This document shows positions 1-5,245 of a stretch of DNA of 8,224 nt, one piece after another. Source of the stretch: DASPTR01 sp964475545 (GTDB lineage: Archaea > Thermoproteota > Bathyarchaeia > Bathyarchaeales > Bathycorpusculaceae); contig CAYYXF010000060.1 in the NCBI GenBank assembly GCA_964475545.1, positions 1-8,224 of the forward strand, read 5' to 3'. The notes under the pieces were generated by a model, which had not been told where the DNA came from, did not search any database, and saw only the letters and a list, made by a program, of their open reading frames with translations. The first letter of the stretch is position 1, and every line of letters begins with the position of its first letter. A program made the position numbers and the translations under genes.

Positions 1-42
1 CGTTCTGGAGCCCGTCGTCATTCCTGCCTAGACTACGGCCCC
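1..42 (-). tRNA. tRNA-Trp (CCA), 5' part, cut by window edge
   Basis: Read on the minus strand from position 42, the sequence gives a 7-nt acceptor strand GGGGCCG, then T8 and A9. A D-arm follows with a 3-bp stem (GTC at 33-31 with GAC at 19-17). Next comes the anticodon 5' stem ACGGG (15-11) and a loop CTCCAGA (10-4) with U33 and anticodon CCA (8-6), which reads the Trp codon UGG. The 3' half lies outside the window. The next three bases (ACG, 3-1) would fill positions 39-41, but two of the three do not pair with the 5' stem. That suggests an intron at the canonical site beside the anticodon, as in many archaeal tRNA-Trp genes. The tRNA identity is well supported by the anticodon and loop. 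The intron is an inference. Confidence 0.82.
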
Positions 43-67
43 CACAAGCCAGAATGAAAATCATCTC

Positions 68-84
68 CTATATTTTAAATATAC
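68..84 (-). promoter_or_regulatory. TATA-box promoter of tRNA-Trp
   Basis: An AT-rich block contains TTTAAAA on the minus strand (73-79). Its centre, near 76, lies about 26 bp upstream of position 50, so transcription would start roughly 8 nt before the mature tRNA 5' end at 42. This fits archaeal TATA spacing. It is inferred from spacing and composition only. Confidence 0.6.
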
Positions 85-140
85 GCATCCTTGCTTCAGA
101 GAAAAAGCAGCAACGCTAGGCATTGTCTCAGTTGAGGCGA

Positions 141-150
141 TAAGTTTATG
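141..150 (+). promoter_or_regulatory. Candidate TATA-box promoter of 5S rRNA
   Basis: TAAGTTTATG, preceded by a purine-rich BRE-like stretch (134-140), is centred near 147. That is about 26-28 bp before the base of the 5S terminal stem at 173-176. The 5S gene therefore appears to have its own promoter, divergent from that of tRNA-Trp. The match to consensus is moderate. Confidence 0.5.
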
Positions 151-175
151 AGTAGAGAGTTGGGCTGATATTTGG

Positions 176-297
176 AGTTTGCCGGCCATAGGGCGCGGGT
201 CCCACCCGATCCCATACCGAACTCGGAAGTTAAACTGCGTTCCGTTCTCGGTTGTAGTGTGGTCTTAGGCCACGTGAACCCGGGAAAGCTGGCAGCT
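176..297 (+). rRNA. rrf: 5S ribosomal RNA
   Basis: This is the 5S rRNA of the large ribosomal subunit. The conserved loop B/C region is visible (CCCACCCGATCCCATACCGA, then ACTCGGAAGTTAA), as is the later part leading to GGGAAAGCTGGC. Helix I closes by pairing 181-185 with 289-293 and 176-179 with 294-297, with T180 unpaired. Pairing continues outward to 173-300, giving a longer stem that the precursor probably uses for end processing. The length of about 122 nt is normal. Exact mature ends were assigned by helix I and could shift by 1-3 nt. The gene stands apart from any 16S or 23S gene in this window and lies between a divergent tRNA-Trp and a protein-coding unit. Confidence 0.96.
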
Positions 298-340
298 CCA
301 CTCAGGCTTAATATTCCTGATTTGAGGTGAATTTGCCCAA

Positions 341-350
341 AACTTATAAC
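341..350 (+). promoter_or_regulatory. Candidate TATA box for the DUF1512 operon
   Basis: AACTTATAAC lies about 40-49 bp upstream of the ATG at 390. With usual archaeal spacing, transcription would begin near 372, just ahead of the GGTGA ribosome site at 376-380. The match is moderate and the region is short, so read-through from 5S cannot be excluded. Confidence 0.45.
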
Positions 351-389
351 TAGGCGTTTGATAGTGTTTCCGAAAGGTGAAGTTGGGTC

Positions 390-1535
390 ATGGACATGTT
401 AGCATCGGTTGTCAAGTTTAACTGGACGATTTCGCAGAATCCATTTGGGGAAAACCCACTTTCGTGGATTCTTAATCTGCTATTCTATGGTGTTTTCATA
501 GTTTTCATATTTTATGGTCAGAGAATTCAGATGTATGTTATGATCAGAGAGGTTGAGGGCTCTCTTTACAAGCTTAGATATATGAAGGATGAAGGGCGGA
601 AGGTAGCAATAGAAACAATAAAGGAAATTGGAAAACCACAGACAGACCCTTCAGTCAGAGTTGACAGGTTCTTAGAATATTTCACGATTGCCCCGCAAAG
701 CCTTGACCCTGCAGGAATAGTATGGAAGCTTGAGCACATACTTGACGTTAGAGACGTTCGTTTTAAGGATGAGGTGAAACTGATGGCGCCCGCAGCAGAT
801 GAAATACAAGTAAACAACTTGGAAAGCACTCTTGAAGTGGCAAGTGGGCTCAACTACATCTACAAGGTGATAAGGCATTTCTATTTGCTTGGGAAGAAAA
901 CGCTCAGCCTCTATGTCATAATGCAGGTTCAAATGATACTTCCACTTATTATGAAGGAGGCAGAAGCTTATGTAAGCGCACTGAAAGCTTTTTCCCAGGG
1001 CCAACCCATAGGCGACGGCGCTGGAGCCGTGGTTGCAGGAAAACTCATGCATGGATACGAAACTAAGAAGATACCTAAGGACTGCGTTGTTGCAACTGTG
1101 CCGATAGAAGGTCGCACAGCCTTCGTGATAAAGGCTGAAGGTCCAGGGGGAAACGTCGGAAAGCCTGGAGACGCGATAGAGCAGGTGGTCAATGAAAACA
1201 AGGGAAAGATTTCGGCGATAATCATGATTGACGCCGCTGGCAAACTCGAGGGTGAAGAGGTCGGTGAGGTGGCTGATGGTGTTGGCGCGATCATAGGCGG
1301 ACCGGGCGTTGACCAGTACAAGATCGAAGAGTCTATTCTAAAGTACCACATCCCGATAAACGCCGTGGCAATAAAAGTAGACATTGGAGACGCCATTTCA
1401 CCCATGCGCAAGGAGATTGTCGACTCCATCGACAAGGCTATCGAGAGAGTAAAACAGGTCATACTGGAAAGAACGAAGGAAGGCGACAAAGTGATAGTTG
1501 CTGGAATAGGCAATAGTATCGGCATCGGGCAATAG
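390..1535 (+). CDS. DUF1512-family membrane-anchored protein
   Basis: This 381-residue protein matches my recollection of the archaeal DUF1512 family in length and motifs. Its biochemical role is unknown. One hydrophobic segment (about residues 26-43) should anchor it in the membrane, leaving a large, mostly soluble remainder. Recognisable blocks are a SLDPxGIVxKLEHILD-type segment at about 104-120, a predicted helical stretch to about 200, a Gly-rich GPGGNVGKPGDAI block at 251-263, an IIGGPGVDQYKIE block at 301-313, and a Gly-rich C-terminus (AGIGNSIGIG, 371-380). The C-terminal part looks like an alpha/beta domain that might bind a ligand, which is inference. The ATG at 390 has GGTGA 9 nt upstream, while an ATG at 396 is too far from it. 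The zinc-ribbon gene follows 14 bp later and its ribosome site overlaps this stop codon (TAGGAGG), so the two are probably cotranscribed and translationally coupled. Confidence 0.88.
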   Translation: MDMLASVVKFNWTISQNPFGENPLSWILNLLFYGVFIVFIFYGQRIQMYVMIREVEGSLYKLRYMKDEGRKVAIETIKEIGKPQTDPSVRVDRFLEYFTIAPQSLDPAGIVWKLEHILDVRDVRFKDEVKLMAPAADEIQVNNLESTLEVASGLNYIYKVIRHFYLLGKKTLSLYVIMQVQMILPLIMKEAEAYVSALKAFSQGQPIGDGAGAVVAGKLMHGYETKKIPKDCVVATVPIEGRTAFVIKAEGPGGNVGKPGDAIEQVVNENKGKISAIIMIDAAGKLEGEEVGEVADGVGAIIGGPGVDQYKIEESILKYHIPINAVAIKVDIGDAISPMRKEIVDSIDKAIERVKQVILERTKEGDKVIVAGIGNSIGIGQ

Positions 1536-1549
1536 GAGGATGGAAAAGG

Positions 1550-1963
1550 ATGAGTAAGGGAAAGAATGGAACCCAAGCAACAAGGATTTCGTCACTGGTA
1601 CTATTGATAATATTCATCACGTTGGCATTGTCGCTGACGGCTTTGATACTGGCTGCCAACGCCATAGTCAACGACCCGGTTGTGGCAGGATGGCTAATAC
1701 TTATAGGATTTGTAGGAGTAGCCCTTTCCACCTACGTGATACTTCAAACGAGAAAACGCGTAGCACGTCTACGCATCGCAATTCCGCCAATAACGACTAA
1801 TATCGAATGCAAAAAATGCGGTTTCAAAAGTGTCAGAGAATTCCAGCGCGGTGATTACGTTTTCAAAGAAGTTGAACCTTGCCAGAAATGCACCGACAAA
1901 ATGATGATAACAGCGATCTTCAGAGAGGTTAAAGAAAAAGATAAGGAACGATATCGATTTTAG
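1550..1963 (+). CDS. Two-helix membrane protein with C-terminal zinc ribbon
   Basis: This is a 137-residue protein of unknown function. It has a short basic N-terminus, two hydrophobic segments (about 14-36 and 45-66), and a basic stretch (TRKRVARLR, 67-75) that should sit in the cytoplasm. A cytoplasmic zinc ribbon follows with C87-x2-C90 and C111-x2-C114. The tail is highly charged. Four cysteines in two knuckles point to one bound zinc ion and perhaps binding to nucleic acid or protein at the membrane, which is inference. GGAGG at 1535-1539 overlaps the previous stop codon and lies 10 nt before this ATG, so it is the second gene of an operon with the DUF1512 gene. Its TAG stop (1961-1963) overlaps the TAA stop of the convergent methionine aminopeptidase gene by 4 bp. 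Confidence 0.88.
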   Translation: MSKGKNGTQATRISSLVLLIIFITLALSLTALILAANAIVNDPVVAGWLILIGFVGVALSTYVILQTRKRVARLRIAIPPITTNIECKKCGFKSVREFQRGDYVFKEVEPCQKCTDKMMITAIFREVKEKDKERYRF

Positions 1964-2865
1964 GTCAGGACAACACATCCGCCTTCAACTATCAAAACCG
2001 TATGCTCCGCCTGAGTAACAGGTTTTCGGCTTGCCTCAACAAAGACAGGGTATGCCATAAGAGCTTTTGAAGACAATAGTTCTCGGAAGGCTTCCTCATA
2101 ATGCTCTTTGGGAACAACACCTTGCAGCCAGCGTTCAGCAAAGGGCAGTGTTTTGAAGTTCTCTTCAATGTACTTCAGAAGCTGTTTTGCGTAAGGGTCT
2201 TTTGGGGATCTAGACTTGAGAAGACGGAATATCGTGTGTCCTTCTCCATCTTCAACCTTGCCTGCAGCGTTCTGAACCGTGACGAAGGGTTCAATTGCGT
2301 ACACTCCGCCAAGCTTGATTTTCGAAGAGAATATGTGTGTGACATTAGGCAATGATGTGCCAGCATGCACAAGATACCTTCCAACTTGATGCCCGGTTAG
2401 GTTTGAAATTGGCTTGTAGCCACGAGACCTTATCGTGTTCTCAATGATTGTTCCAAGCTTTGAAGTGGATATTCCGGGTCCGATGTTTTCCACAGCTTTT
2501 CCCAGTGCCGTTTCAGCTGTCTCGGTGAGGCTTTCGTATTCGGGGTCGAAGCATATTGTTACTGCAGTGTCAGCCACATATCCATCAACATGGGAGCCAA
2601 TGTCGACTTTGACAATGGATTTTTCAGGGATTCTTCTGCTGTCGTTCGGTGGAGACGTGTAGTGGGCGGCTATCTCGTTTATCGAGACATTGCAGGGAAA
2701 TGCTGGTTTTCCACCTTTTTTTTCTATGAGGCTCTCTGCCTTTTCGCAGACATCAATTATCAGCATGCCTTCGCGGACATAACGTCTCATTTCTTCACGT
2801 GTCTCGCGCAGAATCCGGCCAGCGCGTTCAAATTTCTGAAGCGCTTCCTTGTCATATCCGCTCAT
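1960..2865 (-). CDS. map: Methionine aminopeptidase, type II (archaeal MetAP)
   Basis: This cytosolic enzyme removes the initiator methionine from new proteins whose second residue is small. The 301 residues form a complete pita-bread peptidase (M24). All five metal ligands are present: D88 (VKVDIG), D99 (VADTA), H159 (TGHQVG), E192 (AIEPF) and E287 (TQAEHT). The substrate-pocket histidines H68 (NEIAAHYT) and H167 (LVHAGTSLPN) are also present. The insertion between H159 and the last ligand, at about 215-275, is the helical subdomain that marks type II enzymes, and the length is typical of archaeal forms, which lack the eukaryotic N-terminal extension. The ATG gives the usual N-terminus. Only three bases upstream are known before the assembly gap, so its ribosome site and promoter cannot be seen. 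Whether it is cotranscribed with the flavin-reductase gene on the other side of the gap is unknown. Confidence 0.97.
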   Translation of the reverse strand: MSGYDKEALQKFERAGRILRETREEMRRYVREGMLIIDVCEKAESLIEKKGGKPAFPCNVSINEIAAHYTSPPNDSRRIPEKSIVKVDIGSHVDGYVADTAVTICFDPEYESLTETAETALGKAVENIGPGISTSKLGTIIENTIRSRGYKPISNLTGHQVGRYLVHAGTSLPNVTHIFSSKIKLGGVYAIEPFVTVQNAAGKVEDGEGHTIFRLLKSRSPKDPYAKQLLKYIEENFKTLPFAERWLQGVVPKEHYEEAFRELLSSKALMAYPVFVEASRKPVTQAEHTVLIVEGGCVVLT

Positions 2866-2868
2866 TAG

Positions 2869-2968
2869 NNNNNNNNNNNNNNNNNNNNNNNNNNNNNNNN
2901 NNNNNNNNNNNNNNNNNNNNNNNNNNNNNNNNNNNNNNNNNNNNNNNNNNNNNNNNNNNNNNNNNNNN
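2869..2968. other. Assembly gap (100 N)
   Basis: Exactly 100 undetermined bases, the length conventionally inserted between scaffolded contigs when the true distance is unknown. It hides the 3' end of the flavin-reductase-like gene and the upstream signals of map. The two flanks are joined only by scaffolding. Confidence 0.98.
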
Positions 2969-3469
2969 GTGCATGATCATCTTCGCTTTTCTTATGTTGT
3001 ATTTTTTCGTGAAGGCTCCTTTGTTTGCGTATGCTTCGATTACCTCTCCGATGAAGATTGTGTGGTCTCCTGTTTGGAATTGGCTGTGCAGTTTGCATTC
3101 TAGGTGTGCCACGCATTCCTTTATGATTGGAGGCCTGACTTTTCTGGCAGGCAACGCTGTAAGACCAGTTTCCTTGAATTTGTCGCGTTCCCTCCCACTT
3201 TCCACGCCGCAGAAGTAGGTTTCCTTCAGAATGTCCATTGTTGGGATGTTGACCACAAACTCTTTGGTTTTCTCGATAAGAGAATGCGAGTATCTTCTGG
3301 GACTGACACTTATGGCCAGTAAGGGTGGATTGATAGACGTAGGCATGGCCCATGCTAAGGTTATGATGTTTGGTTTGCCTCTTCTTCCAATAGAAGAGAC
3401 AAGCACTGTATGCATGGGGTGAAGAAGCCTGAGGGGTGAAGAGTCGCGAACGCTTACTTTTTCAGGCAT
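2969..3469 (-). CDS. Flavin reductase-like (FMN-binding split barrel) protein, 3' end lost in gap
   Basis: The 167 visible residues match the flavin reductase-like domain: LLHPMHTVLVSS at about 15-26, ITLAWAMPTSINPPLLAISV at 36-55, HSLIEKTKEFVVNIP at 62-76, GRERDKFKETGL at 92-103, and an ECKLHSQFQTGDHTIFIGEV segment at 124-143. Members bind FMN. Some reduce flavin with NAD(P)H, and others serve as electron-transfer or flavin-storage partners, so the partner here cannot be named. The family is usually about 180-200 residues, so some 15-30 C-terminal residues are missing into the gap. The ATG at 3469 is the only ATG in this frame after the trpS stop, 15 bp away, and I see no good ribosome site. 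Translation probably depends on trpS, with both in one transcript. Confidence 0.88.
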
Positions 3470-3484
3470 ATGACGATCGCCGTT

Positions 3485-4615
3485 TTACCTTTTGATGTGG
3501 AATTTTTCCACGACACTTCTTGCTTTTTCTCGTTTTTTCTGGTGCTCAGCAAGAAACTTGTTGATTCTCTCCGTCAAGTCCTTCTTGCATTCACCGCACA
3601 GTATTTCGCCAGATTTGCATTGCCTTTCCCTATCAGCCAGCTTCTTATCGTCTTCCTCGAACAGGTAGAGGAAGTATTGGAAGATTGAACAGACATCGGG
3701 GTTTGCGCCAGTTTTCTTTTGCTCTGCTGCTGTCCCTTTTCCGCCTGTGAAAGCATTCCACACTTTTCTTTTCACGACCTCAGGTGGATCTATTGTGAAT
3801 ATGCAGGTCTCAGGTTCGGAAGCGCTCATTTTTCCGCCCTCTCCAAGTCCAGGTAGGAAGCGACAGTGGATTTGGGCTGGCTTATAGTAGCCGAGTTTCT
3901 GGGCTATGTCGCGGGTGATTCGCCAGAATGGGTCTTGGTCTATTGCGGCTGGGATCAGTGCTGGAACGTTTTCTCCTGTTAGTTTCTTGTGTATGAAGCA
4001 TGGTGCGGCTTGGATTGCTGGCCAGAATATCCAGCCGAGATTTGTGCTGTCTTGAAAGCCGAAAGTTGCTCTGGCAGTTGAGTAGGTGATGCGTTTTGCA
4101 ACTTCCAATGCAATGTCATATAGCAAGTCGATGTCTTGAACATCGAATATTATGAAGGTGTTTTCGGGCTTGAAGCCCAAGGCGATCAGGTCCAGAGCGT
4201 TTTCGTAGCCGAATTTCGTCATGTCTGCAAGCTCGGTTTCGTCGTCTACTACGAATTTTTCATCGTCAGTCATCTGAAAATAAAGCCTGGTGTCAAACTT
4301 GTCTTGCAGGTGCTTCGTGAAAATCCATGGGACAAGATGGCCAATGTGAACTGGTCCTGAGGGGCCTCTGCCAGTATACAAAACGAATTTTGTTCCTTTT
4401 TCGTTCAAATCAAGCACGGCATCTAGATCGCGATGGGAAAAGAAAAGTCCTCGCCGCAGCTGCAGGTGAGGTTCTCCTGTTTGCTTCGTTATTCTTTTCA
4501 GTAGCTCATTGGTTAAGGGCTGCGTCCCGAACTCGCGTATCAAACGCTCGTAGTCAATCTTGCCTCTGACTTCCCAAGGTGTTACAACCATCTCATTCTT
4601 GTTTTCATCAGTCAA
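3485..4615 (-). CDS. trpS: Tryptophanyl-tRNA synthetase, archaeal/eukaryal type
   Basis: This class I synthetase joins tryptophan to tRNA-Trp in the cytoplasm; part of a tRNA-Trp gene is also in this window. It shows the archaeal N-terminus VTPWEVRGKIDYERLI (11-26), TGRGPSGPVHIGH with the HIGH signature at 90-93, TDDEKF (116-121), IPAAIDQDPFWR (221-232) and KMSAS at 262-266. The C-terminal region has C333, C340 and C343 in CKSGEILCGECK, as in archaeal relatives. The residue after KMSAS is Glu (E267), where I remember Lys in Pyrococcus. The C-terminus is somewhat shorter than in Pyrococcus. The start is uncertain. TTG at 4615 has AGGCGG (4623-4628) at 7-nt spacing and gives 376 residues. ATG at 4591 gives 368 residues beginning MVVTPWEV, with a weaker ribosome site. 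The flavin-reductase-like gene follows after 15 bp. Confidence 0.97.
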   Translation of the reverse strand: MTDENKNEMVVTPWEVRGKIDYERLIREFGTQPLTNELLKRITKQTGEPHLQLRRGLFFSHRDLDAVLDLNEKGTKFVLYTGRGPSGPVHIGHLVPWIFTKHLQDKFDTRLYFQMTDDEKFVVDDETELADMTKFGYENALDLIALGFKPENTFIIFDVQDIDLLYDIALEVAKRITYSTARATFGFQDSTNLGWIFWPAIQAAPCFIHKKLTGENVPALIPAAIDQDPFWRITRDIAQKLGYYKPAQIHCRFLPGLGEGGKMSASEPETCIFTIDPPEVVKRKVWNAFTGGKGTAAEQKKTGANPDVCSIFQYFLYLFEEDDKKLADRERQCKSGEILCGECKKDLTERINKFLAEHQKKREKARSVVEKFHIKR

Positions 4616-4663
4616 GCAAATGCCGCCTGTGCGGTTTGGCTTCCTATACAGATTATGAAAGAC

Positions 4664-4673
4664 GTATTAAATC
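4664..4673 (-). promoter_or_regulatory. Candidate TATA box for trpS
   Basis: On the minus strand this reads GATTTAATAC, centred near 4669, which predicts a transcript start near 4643. That is 28 nt before the TTG and 52 nt before the ATG. A second AT-rich site (TGTATAGG, 4643-4650) would start near 4621 and would favour the ATG at 4591. The sequence alone does not decide between them. Confidence 0.4.
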
Positions 4674-4736
4674 TTGTGCGTTTTCAACGTCACATGGTTA
4701 AGCTTTAGCGCGCCAGACTAATAACCAGCATTTTCG

Positions 4737-4796
4737 TTGGAAATCTTGATGGAACATCACTTGCTTTCGTGGTTCGTTAGACAGCATCATTTTCAA
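4737..4796. repeat. Imperfect inverted repeat (possible RNA hairpin)
   Basis: GATG (4748-4751) pairs with CATC (4785-4788), and T4747 pairs with A4789. After a 3-nt bulge, 4737-4743 pairs with 4790-4796 over seven positions including one G-U. An inner GAAC (4752-4755) can pair with GTTC (4772-4775). It is AT-rich and imperfect and could be chance. Confidence 0.25.
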
Positions 4797-4899
4797 ATCC
4801 TTCTTAAGTCTTGATCGTAATAGTTGTTACAAATGGGCAGGCGCACGCGGGATAGGGCTACGATGGAAGGATGATTTGGCCTTGCGAGGTAGAGTGCAT

Positions 4900-5124
4900 A
4901 TGTCTGGGAAGAAGGATGTGCAATGTGAGTATCTAGCGGTGGATCATAGGTCGTGCACTGCCGTAGCTCAAGTTGAAGGACAAGCTGCTAGAAGCCAACC
5001 GTGCTCAGGTAAACCAAAAGATCTTTGCTGTTATTTATGCGGCAATAGAGGATCTTGCGAAATGAGCTGCTCATTTCTCGACCAAACATTGAAGGAAAAA
5101 GAGGAACAGAAAAGCGCCCGCTAA
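4900..5124 (+). CDS. Small eight-cysteine protein, unknown function
   Basis: This predicted 74-residue protein has cysteines at 9, 19, 35, 43, 44, 47, 53 and 57 plus H16. The core is KDLCCYLCGNRGSCEMSC (40-57). The spacing suggests one or two zinc sites or an Fe-S cluster. It has no signal peptide or membrane segment, and the tail (about 61-74) is charged and helical-looking. I recall similar CCYLCGNRGSCE-type sequences in small archaeal proteins but cannot assign a named family. The start is set by GAGGT at 4886-4890, 9 nt before the ATG. An in-frame TTG at 4876 would place that ribosome site inside the gene and is less likely. It stands alone, divergent from trpS and convergent with the deaminase gene. 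The good ribosome site, clustered cysteines and downstream T-run make it more than a chance frame. Confidence 0.72.
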   Translation: MSGKKDVQCEYLAVDHRSCTAVAQVEGQAARSQPCSGKPKDLCCYLCGNRGSCEMSCSFLDQTLKEKEEQKSAR

Positions 5125-5183
5125 GGTATGTAGGTTATGGGATATTACGGTCTCGCAGGAAGTTGAAGAACGCGATTGCAGTG

Positions 5184-5190
5184 TTTTTTT
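5184..5190 (+). terminator. Poly-T tract, likely archaeal terminator
   Basis: Seven consecutive T residues on the plus strand, 60 bp after the stop of the Cys-rich gene and before the end of the convergent deaminase gene. Archaeal RNA polymerase stops at such U-runs without needing a strong hairpin. It should end the plus-strand transcript. Confidence 0.5.
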
Positions 5191-5245
5191 ACCGTGCTTT
5201 TCTGGGGCTAGAGAGAACAGCGTTTTCATGTGGTGGCGTTCTAGT

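Larger units (their letters stand above)
4616..4899. other. Intergenic region between trpS and the Cys-rich gene
   Basis: These 284 bases carry the divergent start signals of trpS (minus) and of the small Cys-rich gene (plus). I find no tRNA, no complete box C/D or H/ACA guide RNA and no open reading frame. The only structure noticed is an imperfect inverted repeat, 4737-4751 against 4785-4796. Confidence 0.6.

Noticed and set aside
1540..1557. Five-codon frame (MEKDE) between the DUF1512 and zinc-ribbon genes
   Set aside because: Its ATG touches the Shine-Dalgarno with no spacing and it overlaps the ATG at 1550 in another frame, so it is probably chance.
968..1576. Long minus-strand open frame (202 codons) opposite the DUF1512 gene
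   Set aside because: It lies antisense to a well-supported gene. Its protein is Ser/Pro/Ile-rich low-complexity sequence typical of a shadow frame, with no recognisable motif.
2799..3218. Plus-strand frame running through the N gap
   Set aside because: It exists only because N codons hide stops. Both flanks are occupied by convincing minus-strand genes.
4741..4800. Possible box C/D guide RNA (TGATGG-like C box)
   Set aside because: No proper D box (CTGA) or second C'/D' pair at the expected spacing.
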